DNA of 38,917 bases from DATIXD01 sp035518875 (GCA_035518875.1 DATIXD010000212.1:1-38917), one strand, 5' to 3'. Positions 14,933 to 24,103 are shown, counted from the first letter of the stretch. Translations and numbers: made by a program. Notes: a model not told the origin generated them from the sequence alone.

Positions 14933-15488
14933 GTTTTCTCCGTACCTGGGCGAGTAAGTTGACCTGGAGTGCGGGCTCGAAATGGACCTGCATGCCGGTC
15001 CCGCTGAGTTCGTCTTGGGGGCTCAAGATCAGAACGTGTTCCCGGGTTTCCGCATAACTCTTATCGGGCTCCACTTTGGCGTTCTTGGTCATGATTCGGA
15101 CCACGCCGTTTTCGCCGGTATCGCGCGTGATCAGGACATCGCCTTTCAGGAAGACCGTCGAACCGCTCGAAAGCGCAGTGGCGGTGTCGGAATGGATGAC
15201 CCAAGGCTGCTCACCTTCCTTCTTGTAGAGGGTCAAGACCGGTTTGTCCATTTCCGTACGGTCGTCGTTCTTGTAATGGGTCATCGTGACGGCGAACAGT
15301 ACCTCCTTCGGTTTGCCTTCGGGGGTCAGCACGGTTCTTTTCACGTTGGTCGAATAATAGTCAATCTCGGACCGCTCCGGTTTCAGCGTCTTCTCCTCCG
15401 CCGGCATCAGGTTGTCGGCGACCCGCCAAGTGGCGGCGGCTAGCAAGCCCAACGCAAGATAAGTCCCGAACGTCTTCGGCGTGATCAT
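14919..15488 (-). CDS. lptC: LPS export system protein LptC
   Basis: 189 residues. A single inner-membrane protein that passes LPS from LptFG to LptA. One N-terminal membrane segment (about 8-24, TYLALGLLAAATWRVADNL) is followed by a periplasmic LptC domain with DYYSTNVKRTVLTPEGKPK, VIHSDTATALSSGSTVFLKGDVLITR and MTKNAKVEPDKSYAETREHV. It lies nine bases after kdsC and overlaps lptA by 14 bases. Confidence 0.92.
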   Translation of the reverse strand: MITPKTFGTYLALGLLAAATWRVADNLMPAEEKTLKPERSEIDYYSTNVKRTVLTPEGKPKEVLFAVTMTHYKNDDRTEMDKPVLTLYKKEGEQPWVIHSDTATALSSGSTVFLKGDVLITRDTGENGVVRIMTKNAKVEPDKSYAETREHVLILSPQDELSGTGMQVHFEPALQVNLLAQVRRKHEMR

Positions 15489-15497
15489 CGCGGAGCG

Positions 15498-16022
15498 TTA
15501 TAAGTGACTTTCGATGACCCGCTTCAAACTGCCCTGGGCTTCCATGATCAGGTCGCAAACTTCCCGCGCGGCGCCTGCCCCCCCTGGATTCGAAGTGCGC
15601 CAGTGGGCGTAGGGAAGGATGGCGAAATGGGCGTCGGCGACGGCGATCGAGAGTCCCGCGCGGCTCATGATAGGCAGGTCGAGCAGATCGTCGCCGACGT
15701 GGGCGACCTGGTCCGGCGTCAGATTCAGATCGCGGCAAAGTGTTTCGAAGGCCGCCAGCTTATTTTGCTGACCCTGAAAGACCCGCACTATGCCCAAGTT
15801 TTTCATACGCTGAGCAACTGACGGGGACTCCCGCCCGGAAATTACGGCGACCTCCACGCCAGTCTGCCGCAGCAAGTTGATACCGAGCCCGTCGCGGGAA
15901 TGGAAGCTCTTGTATTCTCGGCCCTGCTCGTCGAAGAACAATTTGCCATCGGTGAGCACGCCGTCCACGTCGAAAATGACCAGACGGATTCTTGCCGCCT
16001 TTTCTCGAATGCCTCGCATCAT
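15498..16022 (-). CDS. kdsC: 3-deoxy-D-manno-octulosonate 8-phosphate phosphatase
   Basis: 174 residues, cap-less C0-type HAD phosphatase. It releases Kdo from Kdo-8-phosphate for lipid A assembly. Motif I FDVDGVLTDG (Asp18 and Asp20), motif II VISGRES, motif III Lys in QQNKLAAFE, and motif IV VGDDLLDLPIM. The end CHWRTSNPGG-type loop is here HWRTSNPGGAGAAREVCDLI, typical of KdsC. Two adjacent Met codons begin the frame; either may be used. It follows kdsD by 17 bases and lies in the order kdsD-kdsC-lptC-lptA. Confidence 0.95.
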   Translation of the reverse strand: MMRGIREKAARIRLVIFDVDGVLTDGKLFFDEQGREYKSFHSRDGLGINLLRQTGVEVAVISGRESPSVAQRMKNLGIVRVFQGQQNKLAAFETLCRDLNLTPDQVAHVGDDLLDLPIMSRAGLSIAVADAHFAILPYAHWRTSNPGGAGAAREVCDLIMEAQGSLKRVIESHL

Positions 16023-16039
16023 GAGTTGTCTCGGATGAA

Positions 16040-17059
16040 TTAAACGACGCCCGCTCGAAGCAGATCGTGCATGTTCAATGCACCGGTCAAGCGATTTTCT
16101 TCGTCGACCACTAACAGCGCGTTGATTCGCTTTTCTTCCATGATATGCACGGCTTCGGCCGCCAGGCGATCGGCCGCGATCTTGGTGTAGCGCCGGGTCA
16201 TGACTTTCGCTATGGGGGTGTAGTGAATGTCATGGGCGGTTTCAAAGAGGCGGCGCAAATCACCGTCGGTAAAGATGCCCTGAACGCGCCCTTGAGCGTC
16301 GACGATGGCGGTCATGCCCAATTTTTTGGCCGTCATTTCCAAGACCGCGTCGCGGATCAGTGCGGATTCCGGCACCGATGGAATCGCATCGCCCGTGTGC
16401 ATGATCTCTTTGATCCGAAGAAGCAGACGCTTACCCAGGCTTCCGCCGGGGTGGGAGAGGGCGAAATCCTCCCGGGTAAAGCCGCGGGCTTCCAAGAGCG
16501 CAACGGCCAAGGCATCGCCCATGGCGAGGGTGGCCGTTGTGCTTGAAGTCGGCGCAAGCCCCAAGGGGCAGGCTTCTTCCCGGACACCGATATCGAGGTG
16601 AACGTCGGCCTGCATTGCCAGCGTCGAGGCGTGATTGCCCGTTAGGGCGATCAAAGGGGAGCCGATGCGCTTGATGAGGGGCAGGATCGTGACGATTTCT
16701 CCGGTTTCGCCCGAGCGGGACAGGGCCATCACCACGTCTTGCGGGGTGATCATTCCGAGGTCGCCATGGCTGGCTTCGCCGGGATGGACGAAGAAAGCCG
16801 GAGTGCCCGTACTCGCAAGCGTCGCGGCGATCTTGCCGCCGATATGTCCCGACTTCCCCATGCCGGTGACGATAATGCGCCCCGTGCAAGCGAGCATTAG
16901 GCGACAGGCGTCGACGAAGCGCTCGTCGATGCGCTCGGACAGGGACGATATGGCTTCGGACTCGATCCGGATGACCTCCAAGCCGAGGCGGCGCAGGTTT
17001 TTTTCATCGCAAGTCGCTGTCATGCAGGAAGTCGCGCGGGCACAATTGAAAGCAGACAT
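16040..17059 (-). CDS. kdsD: Arabinose-5-phosphate isomerase
   Basis: 339 residues from the first ATG, or 327 from the Met at 17023, which is nearer the 328 of E. coli; neither has a strong ribosome site. It converts ribulose 5-phosphate to arabinose 5-phosphate, the precursor of Kdo. The SIS domain shows VTGMGKSGHIGGKIAATLASTGTPAFFVHP, EASHGDLGMI, SRSGETGEI and APTSSTTATLAMGDALA. Two CBS domains follow (about 210-270 and 277-335; MTAIVDAQGRVQGIFTDGDLRR and ALLVVDEENRLTGALNMHDLL). It uses the product shared by rpe and rpiB, linking pentose phosphates to LPS. Confidence 0.96.
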   Translation of the reverse strand: MSAFNCARATSCMTATCDEKNLRRLGLEVIRIESEAISSLSERIDERFVDACRLMLACTGRIIVTGMGKSGHIGGKIAATLASTGTPAFFVHPGEASHGDLGMITPQDVVMALSRSGETGEIVTILPLIKRIGSPLIALTGNHASTLAMQADVHLDIGVREEACPLGLAPTSSTTATLAMGDALAVALLEARGFTREDFALSHPGGSLGKRLLLRIKEIMHTGDAIPSVPESALIRDAVLEMTAKKLGMTAIVDAQGRVQGIFTDGDLRRLFETAHDIHYTPIAKVMTRRYTKIAADRLAAEAVHIMEEKRINALLVVDEENRLTGALNMHDLLRAGVV

Positions 17060-17138
17060 TATGCCATGAACATGAATTTGTGTTTATGTTTCCATTTGTG
17101 GTCGAAGATAGTCCATCGAAAGTACATGCGGACGAAAG

Positions 17139-17168
17139 TTGACTCCAGTCTTTCCGGTCGGAGACAAT
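17139..17168 (+). promoter_or_regulatory. Probable sigma-70 promoter of the mla-murA-his run
   Basis: TTGACT (17139-17144), 18-base spacer, GACAAT (17163-17168): 5 of 6 and 4 of 6 matches. It lies 41 bases before the mlaF ATG in the divergent kdsD/mlaF region. A T-rich run follows the -10. Confidence 0.5.
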
Positions 17169-17209
17169 AAACCTTTTTTTAATTGGATCGATATGTCCAC
17201 GGCTCTTGC

Positions 17210-18052
17210 ATGACCGGCGTTTTTGCCGAAGACGAAATTCTGGTTTCCATTCGTGATCTGACTTTTTTTCGCGGCGCCAGAAAAATTTTTGATGGCGTCA
17301 ACATGGAAATCCCGCGCGGGAGAATTACAGCCATCATGGGGCCTAGCGGCACCGGCAAGACGACCCTGTTGAGACTGATCGGCGGTCAGTTACGGCCGGG
17401 CGGCGGCAGCGTGACCGTCGATGGGCAGGTCGTGCACAAACTGCGCCTTGGCGAATTGTACGAGTTGCGTAAGCGTATGGGCATGCTGTTCCAGAGCGGC
17501 GCGCTGCTGACGGACCTGAGCGTTTTCGAGAACGTCGCCTTTCCCCTGCGCGAGCATACCCGACTCCCGGAGTCGATGATCCGCAGCCTGGTGCTGATGA
17601 AGCTGCAAGCCGTTGGCCTGCGCGGAGCGCGGGACTTGATGCCCAGTCAGCTTTCCGGCGGCATGGCGCGGCGGGTGGCGCTGGCGAGGGCGATCGCTCT
17701 CGATCCCATGATGATCATGTATGATGAGCCGTTCAGCGGACAGGACCCGATTTCGATGGGGGTACTGGTGCAACTGATTCACGATTTGAACGATGGACTT
17801 GGGCTAACCAGCATCGTGGTCTCCCATGACGTGAAGGAGACGGCCAGCATCGCCGATTACATTTATCTGATCTCCGAAGGCAAGGTCGTGGGGCAGGGCA
17901 CGCCTGAGGAGATCGAGCGGTCGGAGTCGCCCTGGGTGAGACAGTTCATGCACGGCCTGGCCGATGGCCCCGTGCCGTTTCATTATCCGGCGCGGAATTA
18001 CGCGGGCGATCTCATGGGCTTCGGCAAATCGCGCCGACGCTCGGCAGTCTGA
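17210..18052 (+). CDS. mlaF: Phospholipid transport ABC ATPase MlaF
   Basis: 280 residues from the ATG at 17210; a TTG nine codons upstream is the only longer start. It powers the inner-membrane MlaFEDB complex that moves phospholipids between membranes and keeps the outer leaflet asymmetric. Walker A GPSGTGKTT, Q-loop MLFQSGALLTDLSVFENVAFPL (an MlaF hallmark), signature LSGGMARR, Walker B IMYDEPFSGQDP, and VVSHDVKE with the switch His. The C-terminal tail HGLADGPVPFHYPA is the MlaF handshake-type extension. First gene of the plus-strand run; mlaE follows 23 bases on. Confidence 0.96.
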   Translation: MTGVFAEDEILVSIRDLTFFRGARKIFDGVNMEIPRGRITAIMGPSGTGKTTLLRLIGGQLRPGGGSVTVDGQVVHKLRLGELYELRKRMGMLFQSGALLTDLSVFENVAFPLREHTRLPESMIRSLVLMKLQAVGLRGARDLMPSQLSGGMARRVALARAIALDPMMIMYDEPFSGQDPISMGVLVQLIHDLNDGLGLTSIVVSHDVKETASIADYIYLISEGKVVGQGTPEEIERSESPWVRQFMHGLADGPVPFHYPARNYAGDLMGFGKSRRRSAV

Positions 18053-18075
18053 CGGCCTCCTCAGGGATTCTCAAC

Positions 18076-18858
18076 ATGCTAGGACATGTGCAAATGCTCG
18101 GCCGTACCACCTTGGACGGATTGCAAAAGCTGGGACGGGCAAATCTTTTTCTGCTTCATGCGTTGACGGGCCTGCCGGATATTCTGTGGCGGTTGTGGGT
18201 GCTTTGGGCTCAGGTCTATTCGGTGGGCGTACTCAGCATCCTCATCGTGGTCGTTTCCGGTTTGTTCGTCGGCATGGTATTGGGACTCCAAGGCCATTAT
18301 GTGCTTTCGGATTTCGGTGCGGAGCAGACCCTGGGTGTCATGGTGGCGGCTTCCCTGGTGCGCGAGCTGGGTCCAGTGGTGACCGCGCTATTGTTCGCCG
18401 GCCGCGCGGGTTCCGCGCTCACCGCCGAAATCGGACTCATGAAAGCGACCGAACAACTGTCCGGCATGGAAATGATGGCCGTCGACCCGGTCAGGCGCAT
18501 CATTGCCCCGCGCTTGTTCGCTGGCATCGTCTCCATGCCGCTGCTCGCTTGTTTGTTCAGCATGATCGGGGTTCTGGGCGGGTATTTCGTCGGCGTGGGC
18601 CTCTTGGGCGTCGACGATGGCGCCTTCTGGTCGCAGATGCGGGCCAGGATCGATTTTTACGACGACATCCTGAACGGGGTGATTAAGAGCCTGGTGTTCG
18701 GGGTCGTTGTGACGTGGATTGCCGTTTTCGAGGGTTACGACTCGATCCCGACTTCCGAGGGCGTTAGTCGCGCCACCACGCGTTCCGTCGTTTATTCGGC
18801 GTTTGCCGTTCTGGGTTGGGACTTCGTACTAACGGCCTTAATGTTCGGAGAGGATTGA
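18076..18858 (+). CDS. mlaE: Phospholipid transport permease MlaE
   Basis: 260 residues, standard length. It is the membrane subunit of the Mla transporter. Signature: MVAASLVRELGPVVTALLFAGRAGSALTAEIGLMK region followed by the coupling helix segment EQLSGMEMMAVDPVRRIIAPR. Several hydrophobic segments (about 47-72, 95-115, 145-180, 195-225, 240-258). Its TGA overlaps the ATG of mlaD by one base. Confidence 0.96.
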   Translation: MLGHVQMLGRTTLDGLQKLGRANLFLLHALTGLPDILWRLWVLWAQVYSVGVLSILIVVVSGLFVGMVLGLQGHYVLSDFGAEQTLGVMVAASLVRELGPVVTALLFAGRAGSALTAEIGLMKATEQLSGMEMMAVDPVRRIIAPRLFAGIVSMPLLACLFSMIGVLGGYFVGVGLLGVDDGAFWSQMRARIDFYDDILNGVIKSLVFGVVVTWIAVFEGYDSIPTSEGVSRATTRSVVYSAFAVLGWDFVLTALMFGED

Positions 18859-19382
18859 TGCAGCAAACGAGAGTAATCGAGATATGGGTGGGCTTATTCG
18901 TCGCAATCGGCATGATCGCCTTGTTCTTCCTGGCGATGCAGGTCAGCAATTTGAGCGATCTGAAAATCGATGACAAGAGTTATAAGATCACCGCGCATTT
19001 TGAAAATGCCGGCAGTCTCAAGGTCAAGGCGCCGGTTTCGATGGCGGGTGTGCGCATCGGCCGGGTGAGCGCGATTCAGTTCGACAAGGATGCTTACGAA
19101 GCGATCGTCGAGATGCGCATCGATCCCGCCTATGACACGCTGCCCATCGATACGACCGCCAATGTGTTGACCGCGGGGTTGCTGGGCGAGCAATACGTCG
19201 GCCTCAGCCCCGGAGGCTCCGAGGAATACCTCAAGGACGGCGACGAGATCGAATTAACCCAGTCCGCGATGGTGCTGGAGGAAGTGATCAGCCGCTTCCT
19301 GTTCAACAAGGCCGAAGGCGGCGGTGAGAAGAGCCAGGGCGATGCCGAAGGCGAGGAATCGGACGAGGCCGACAAGAGATGA
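18858..19382 (+). CDS. mlaD: MCE-domain phospholipid carrier MlaD
   Basis: 174 residues. One N-terminal membrane helix (about 6-26, VGLFVAIGMIALFFLAMQ) anchors a periplasmic MCE domain (about 38-118) with YKITAHFENAGSLKVKAPV, SMAGVRIGRVSAIQFD, and TAGLLGEQYVGLSPGG. It forms the hexameric ring above MlaE. The C-terminal 25 residues are Glu/Asp/Gly-rich and likely flexible. The start at 18858 follows the AGAGGA in the end of mlaE; longer in-frame starts lie in mlaE. Confidence 0.95.
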   Translation: MQQTRVIEIWVGLFVAIGMIALFFLAMQVSNLSDLKIDDKSYKITAHFENAGSLKVKAPVSMAGVRIGRVSAIQFDKDAYEAIVEMRIDPAYDTLPIDTTANVLTAGLLGEQYVGLSPGGSEEYLKDGDEIELTQSAMVLEEVISRFLFNKAEGGGEKSQGDAEGEESDEADKR

Positions 19383-19416
19383 TTGCCTCAGCCGCCTTCC
19401 AGCCCCCGGAGTATCC

Positions 19417-19731
19417 ATGAGCGCCCAGACGGATCTGTTTCGGATCAGGGAGGAGGATGACGGCGAACGTTTTGCGCTGGATGGGGAGCTGAGCTTCGCC
19501 TCCGTCGGCATCGCCCTGAAGAACACCGCCAAACTGCTCGCGTCTTCTACCGAAACCGTGTTCGACCTGGCCGGAATCGCCAGGGCCGACAGCGCGGGGG
19601 TGGCGCTCCTGTTGGAATGGCGGCGCCGCGCCAAAGAAGCCGGCATCAAGCTGCACTACGTCAATCTTCCGCCCCAACTGCTGGCGATTGCGCGCGTGGC
19701 AGGGGTTGATGACCTCCTCTGCGGCGATTGA
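19417..19731 (+). CDS. mlaB: STAS-domain protein MlaB
   Basis: 104 residues. A cytoplasmic STAS protein that binds MlaF and supports the activity of the Mla complex. Typical: FALDGELSFASVGIALKNTAKLL, the central FDLAGIARADSAGVALLLEW with the conserved Ser, and KLHYVNLPPQLLAIARVAGVDDLL. The ATG at 19417 (MSAQTDLF) was chosen because longer frames run through the mlaD end. In E. coli mlaC lies between mlaD and mlaB; here only 34 bases separate them, so the periplasmic carrier MlaC must be elsewhere or missing. Confidence 0.9.
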   Translation: MSAQTDLFRIREEDDGERFALDGELSFASVGIALKNTAKLLASSTETVFDLAGIARADSAGVALLLEWRRRAKEAGIKLHYVNLPPQLLAIARVAGVDDLLCGD

Positions 19732-19779
19732 AACCTCAGCGCTTTGCGAAGAACCAAGCCCAGTCAAGAGAATTAAAGA

Positions 19780-21045
19780 ATGGATAAATTGCTTATCTCC
19801 GGCGGCAAACCCCTGTGCGGGGAACTGCGCATGTCCGGTGCGAAAAATGCCGCGCTACCGATTCTGGCGGGTGCGCTGCTTTCGGAAACGCCGGTGACCA
19901 TCGGCAATGTGCCGCATTTGCACGACATCACCACGACCATGGAACTGCTTGGGCGCATGGGAGTGCAGCTGCTGGTGGACGAAAAGCTCAACATCGAGGT
20001 CGATTCCACGACGATCAAGAGTCTATATGCGCCCTACGAGTTGGTGAAGACCATGCGCGCTTCGGTGCTGGTGCTGGGACCGCTGGTGGCGCGTTTCGGC
20101 ACGGCCGAGGTTTCCTTGCCGGGCGGATGCGCCATCGGTACGCGACCGGTCAACCTGCACCTGGAAGGCCTGGCAGCCATGGGAGCGGACATCACCGTGA
20201 AAAACGGTTATATCCACGCCTCGGCCAAACGCCTCAAGGGTTGTCGGCTGGTGCTGGATCAGGTTACCGTGACCGGCACCGAGAACCTGATGATGGCCGC
20301 GACCCTGGCCGAAGGCACCACGCTCATCGAAAACGCGGCCCGGGAGCCGGAGGTGGTCGATTTGGCCAATTTTCTCAACGAGATGGGCGCCAAGGTGCAT
20401 GGCGCGGGAACGGACATCCTTGAGATCGAAGGCGTCGAAAGCCTGTCCGCCAATGGCCTGCATTACAATATTCTGCCGGACCGCATCGAGACCGGCACCT
20501 ACCTGATCGCAGCCGCCATGACCGGGGGCCGGGTGAAGTTGAAGAATACTCGCCCGGATCTGCTGGATGCGGTTCTGGCCAAGTTGAACGAGGCCGGCGC
20601 GAAGATTACCTGCGGCGACTCCTGGATTGAACTGGACATGGGCGGCCAAAGGCCCCGGTCGGTATCCCTCAGAACTGCTCCGTACCCGGCCTTCCCGACC
20701 GATATGCAGGCACAGTTCACCGCCATGAACACGATCGCCGAAGGAGTCGGCGTCATCACCGAAACCGTGTTCGAGAACCGCTTCATGCATGTTCAGGAAA
20801 TGCGGCGTATGGGGGCAGATATCAAGCTCGAATCCAACACGGCCATCATCCAGGGGATCAAGACCTTGACCGCAGCACCGGTGATGGCGACCGACCTACG
20901 TGCTTCCGCCAGCTTGGTGCTGGCCGGTTTGGTTGCGGAAGGGCAAACCGTCGTCGAACGCATCTATCACATCGACCGGGGGTATGAATGTATCGAAGAA
21001 AAACTCGCCCAAATCGGCGCGGAAATTCGTCGCATCCCCGGCTGA
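19780..21045 (+). CDS. murA: UDP-N-acetylglucosamine 1-carboxyvinyltransferase
   Basis: 421 residues. The first committed step of peptidoglycan synthesis: transfer of enolpyruvate from PEP to UDP-GlcNAc. Seen: MDKLLISGGKPLCGELRMSGAKNAALP with Lys22 and Asn23, and the active-site loop LPGGCAIGTRPVNLHL with the catalytic (fosfomycin-target) Cys at about 116. PTDMQAQFTAMN and TVFENRFMHVQEMRRMGAD are conserved. In E. coli ibaG (bolA-like) precedes murA; here the 48-base gap from mlaB is too small for it. Confidence 0.97.
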   Translation: MDKLLISGGKPLCGELRMSGAKNAALPILAGALLSETPVTIGNVPHLHDITTTMELLGRMGVQLLVDEKLNIEVDSTTIKSLYAPYELVKTMRASVLVLGPLVARFGTAEVSLPGGCAIGTRPVNLHLEGLAAMGADITVKNGYIHASAKRLKGCRLVLDQVTVTGTENLMMAATLAEGTTLIENAAREPEVVDLANFLNEMGAKVHGAGTDILEIEGVESLSANGLHYNILPDRIETGTYLIAAAMTGGRVKLKNTRPDLLDAVLAKLNEAGAKITCGDSWIELDMGGQRPRSVSLRTAPYPAFPTDMQAQFTAMNTIAEGVGVITETVFENRFMHVQEMRRMGADIKLESNTAIIQGIKTLTAAPVMATDLRASASLVLAGLVAEGQTVVERIYHIDRGYECIEEKLAQIGAEIRRIPG

Positions 21046-21052
21046 GGCCATT

Positions 21053-21694
21053 ATGTTGACCCTTGCGATTTCCAAAGGCCGCATCTTCGAGGAAGCCATG
21101 CCGCTGCTGGCTGTGGCGGGTATCCGGCCGACGGTGGATCCGGACAAGAGTCGCAAGCTGATTCTGCCCACCGATCGCGAGGGGGTACAATTGCTCGTGA
21201 TTCGGGCGACCGATGTGCCGACTTACGTGGAATACGGCGCGGCGGATCTCGGTATTGCCGGCAAGGACGTGTTGCTTGAATACGGCGCGGAAGGTCTTTA
21301 CGAACCACTTGATCTTAGAATTGCCCGTTGTCGCCTGATGACCGCCGCCCGCGTGGGCGCCGGTCAGACGGGGCGGCGCTTGCGGGTAGCCACCAAATAT
21401 GTCAAGACCGCCCAGCGCTACTTCGCCCAGCGGGGCGTGCAGGCGGAAATCATCAAGTTGTATGGCTCGATGGAACTGGCACCGCTGGTCGGATTGGCCG
21501 ATTGCATCGTCGATCTGGTGGATACCGGCAATACGCTTAGAGCGAACGGTCTCGAGCCGCGCGAGTTGATCATGGAAATCAGCAGCCGGTTGGTAGTCAA
21601 CAAGGCGTCGATGAAGATGAAGCATGAAGCCGTTTGCGGATTCATCAAACAGTTGAGCGACATCGTTTCCAAGCAAACCCGCGTGGCGGCGTGA
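21053..21694 (+). CDS. hisG: ATP phosphoribosyltransferase, short form
   Basis: 213 residues. The first step of histidine synthesis, joining ATP and PRPP. The short length without the C-terminal ACT-like regulatory domain shows the HisG-S type, which works as a hetero-octamer with HisZ; hisZ is not in the window. Signatures: LTLAISKGRIFEEAMPLL, GAADLGIAGKDVLLE, RVATKYVKTAQRYF, GSMELAPLVGLADCIVDLVDTGNTLRANGL (PRPP loop). The ATG at 21053 is seven bases after the murA stop. Confidence 0.96.
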   Translation: MLTLAISKGRIFEEAMPLLAVAGIRPTVDPDKSRKLILPTDREGVQLLVIRATDVPTYVEYGAADLGIAGKDVLLEYGAEGLYEPLDLRIARCRLMTAARVGAGQTGRRLRVATKYVKTAQRYFAQRGVQAEIIKLYGSMELAPLVGLADCIVDLVDTGNTLRANGLEPRELIMEISSRLVVNKASMKMKHEAVCGFIKQLSDIVSKQTRVAA

Positions 21695-21699
21695 ACACC

Positions 21700-23007
21700 A
21701 TGGCAGAAATCAAGATCACCCGACTGAACACGGTGCAGCCGGATTTTTCCGGTCGGCTCGACCGGCTGCTAACCCGGGACGAATCGGAAGACGCCGAGAT
21801 CCACCGGCGCGTGCAGGATATCATCGCCCGTGTCAGGCAAGAGGGTGATGCCGCTGTTCTGGAATACACCCGCTGCTTCGATCATTACGACGCGGCCGAG
21901 ATGGGCGCGTTGGAGTTGCCCCGGGCTTCCCTGAAGCAAGCGTGGGAAGGGCTGCCCACCGGACAGGCCGAGGCGCTTGAGAAAGCCGCAGGGCGCATCC
22001 GCGCTTACGCCGAGCGCCAGAAGATGGAAACCTGGCGCTACGCTGAAGCCGACGGAACCGTACTCGGTCAGCAGGTGACGCCACTAGAGCGCGTGGGTGT
22101 TTACGTCCCCGGCGGGAAGGCTGCCTATCCCTCGTCGGTACTGATGAACGTCATTCCAGCCCAGGTCGCCGGGGTGCCCGAGATCGTCATGGTCGTGCCC
22201 ACACCCCATGGCGAACTGAATGACTTGGTGCTGGCGGCGGCTTATCTTGCCGGCGTCCACCGGGGGTTCCGCGTCGGCGGCGCCCAGGCCGTGGCAGCGC
22301 TAGCCTATGGGACGGAATCGATTCCGCGGGTGGATAAGATCGTAGGCCCCGGCAATATCTACGTGGCGACCGCCAAGAAGTTGGTGTTCGGCCAGGTCGG
22401 CATCGACATGATTGCCGGTCCCTCGGAGATTCTCATCATCAGCGACGGCGGCACCGACCCCGACTGGCTGGCGATGGACCTGTTTTCCCAAGCCGAGCAC
22501 GACGAAGACGCCCAGGCCATTCTGATCGGAATGGACCCCGCGCATCTGGATGCGGTGGAAGCCAGCATCGCCCGGTTGCTGCCGGCCATGGAGCGGAGGG
22601 AGGTCATCGCCGCTGCCCTCTCCGCGCGCGGCGGCCTGATCCTGGCCCGGGACCTGGCGGAAGCCGCCGAGGTCGCCAACCGCATTGCGCCGGAGCATCT
22701 GGAGCTCTCGGTAGCCGATCCCGACGACCTGGTACGGCAAATCCGCAACGCCGGCGCGATCTTCATGGGTCGCTACACGGCCGAAGCCCTGGGCGACTAT
22801 TGCGCCGGCCCCAATCACGTATTGCCCACGGCGAGCACCGCGCGGTTTTCCTCGCCGCTGGGCGTCTACGACTTTCAAAAACGTTCCAGCCTGATTTTCT
22901 GTTCGAAATCCGGCGCGGACGATCTCGGCAAAACCGCATCGGTGCTGGCTCGAGGCGAGGGCTTGACCGCTCATGCGCGCTCCGCCGAATACCGCATCCG
23001 ACGTTAG
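21700..23007 (+). CDS. hisD: Histidinol dehydrogenase
   Basis: 435 residues. It oxidises histidinol to histidine in two NAD-dependent steps with a zinc ion. Signatures: ERVGVYVPGGKAAYPSSVLM, the HisD pattern from VDKIVGPGNIYVATAKK through DMIAGPSEILI, the zinc region LFSQAEHDEDAQ (Gln and His ligands), and NRIAPEHLEL with catalytic Glu and His. The end contains GPNHVLPT. Start at ATG 21700, five bases after the hisG stop; upstream in-frame starts lie inside hisG. Confidence 0.97.
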   Translation: MAEIKITRLNTVQPDFSGRLDRLLTRDESEDAEIHRRVQDIIARVRQEGDAAVLEYTRCFDHYDAAEMGALELPRASLKQAWEGLPTGQAEALEKAAGRIRAYAERQKMETWRYAEADGTVLGQQVTPLERVGVYVPGGKAAYPSSVLMNVIPAQVAGVPEIVMVVPTPHGELNDLVLAAAYLAGVHRGFRVGGAQAVAALAYGTESIPRVDKIVGPGNIYVATAKKLVFGQVGIDMIAGPSEILIISDGGTDPDWLAMDLFSQAEHDEDAQAILIGMDPAHLDAVEASIARLLPAMERREVIAAALSARGGLILARDLAEAAEVANRIAPEHLELSVADPDDLVRQIRNAGAIFMGRYTAEALGDYCAGPNHVLPTASTARFSSPLGVYDFQKRSSLIFCSKSGADDLGKTASVLARGEGLTAHARSAEYRIRR

Positions 23008-23011
23008 CCTC

Positions 23012-24103
23012 ATGGATTCTCTGGCAAGCAAGGTCAGTTCCCTGCTCCGGCCGGAAATCCTGGCCTTATCGGCTTATCATGTGCAGGATTCTTCCGGTTA
23101 CATCAAGCTCGACGCGATGGAAAATCCATACGATTGGCCTGAGACGATGGTCGAGGAATGGTTGGCGAGGCTCCGCGCAGCCAAGCCCAATCGCTATCCC
23201 GATCCCTCGGCCGGCCGCCTCAAGGGCGCACTTCGAACCGTCAATGAAGTGCCCGACCAGGCCGGGCTAATGCTCGGCAATGGTTCCGATGAACTGATCC
23301 AGATCATCCTGATGGCGATCGCCGGGACGGACGCTGTCGTGCTCGCGCCGGAGCCCACCTTCGTGATGTACCGGCAGATCGGCGCCAGCCTGGGGCTGCG
23401 CTTCGTCGGCGTGAGCCTTAGGGAGGCGGATTTTTCCCTGGACATGGACGCCATGCGCGACGCCATCAGGACGCACCAACCCGCCGTGATTTTTCTCGCC
23501 TATCCCAACAATCCGACCGGAAACGCGTTCGCCAGGGAAGATGTCCTTGAAGTTCTCAAGCTTGCGCCGAACCTGGTGGTCATCGACGAAGCCTATGCGC
23601 CGTTCGCCGACAGCACCTTCATGCCGAAGTTGGCCGAATTCGACCAATTGCTGGTCATGCGCACTCTTTCGAAACTGGGTCTGGCCGGGTTGCGCCTGGG
23701 CCTTTTGGCCGGACATCCGGCCTGGATCGAGCAACTGGACAAGCTGCGGCTGCCTTACAACATCAACGTCCTGACTCAGATCAGTGCGGAATTCGCGCTA
23801 TCGAAATATGAGGTGCTCGATGCCCAGGTCGCGCACATCCGCGAGCAACGGGACGCTCTGTCTGCTGCTGTGCAAGCGCTACCGGCAGTTAAAGTCTATC
23901 CAAGCCAAGCTAATTTTCTGATGTTCAGGCTACTGAATGCCGATGCGACCGAAGTGTTCGGTGCATTGAAGCAGGCTGGTGTTTTAATAAAAAACCTGCA
24001 CCCGGCGGGCGGCCTGCTCCGGCAATGCCTGCGTGTTACGGTGGGAACTCCAACGGAAAATCAAGAGTTTATTGCGGCTCTGGGAAATATTCTGAAGGCA
24101 TGA
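23012..24103 (+). CDS. hisC: Histidinol-phosphate aminotransferase
   Basis: 363 residues, PLP-dependent class II aminotransferase. It converts imidazole-acetol phosphate to histidinol phosphate. Seen: YIKLDAMENPYDWP, RYPDPSAGRLKGALR, LGNGSDELIQIILMA, FLAYPNNPTGNAF, VVIDEAYAPFA, and MRTLSKLGLAGLRLGLL with the PLP lysine. The ATG at 23012 is just after the hisD stop at 23007; a longer frame starting at 22973 would overlap hisD. Last gene of the his set; the rest of the pathway is not in the window. Confidence 0.96.
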   Translation: MDSLASKVSSLLRPEILALSAYHVQDSSGYIKLDAMENPYDWPETMVEEWLARLRAAKPNRYPDPSAGRLKGALRTVNEVPDQAGLMLGNGSDELIQIILMAIAGTDAVVLAPEPTFVMYRQIGASLGLRFVGVSLREADFSLDMDAMRDAIRTHQPAVIFLAYPNNPTGNAFAREDVLEVLKLAPNLVVIDEAYAPFADSTFMPKLAEFDQLLVMRTLSKLGLAGLRLGLLAGHPAWIEQLDKLRLPYNINVLTQISAEFALSKYEVLDAQVAHIREQRDALSAAVQALPAVKVYPSQANFLMFRLLNADATEVFGALKQAGVLIKNLHPAGGLLRQCLRVTVGTPTENQEFIAALGNILKA

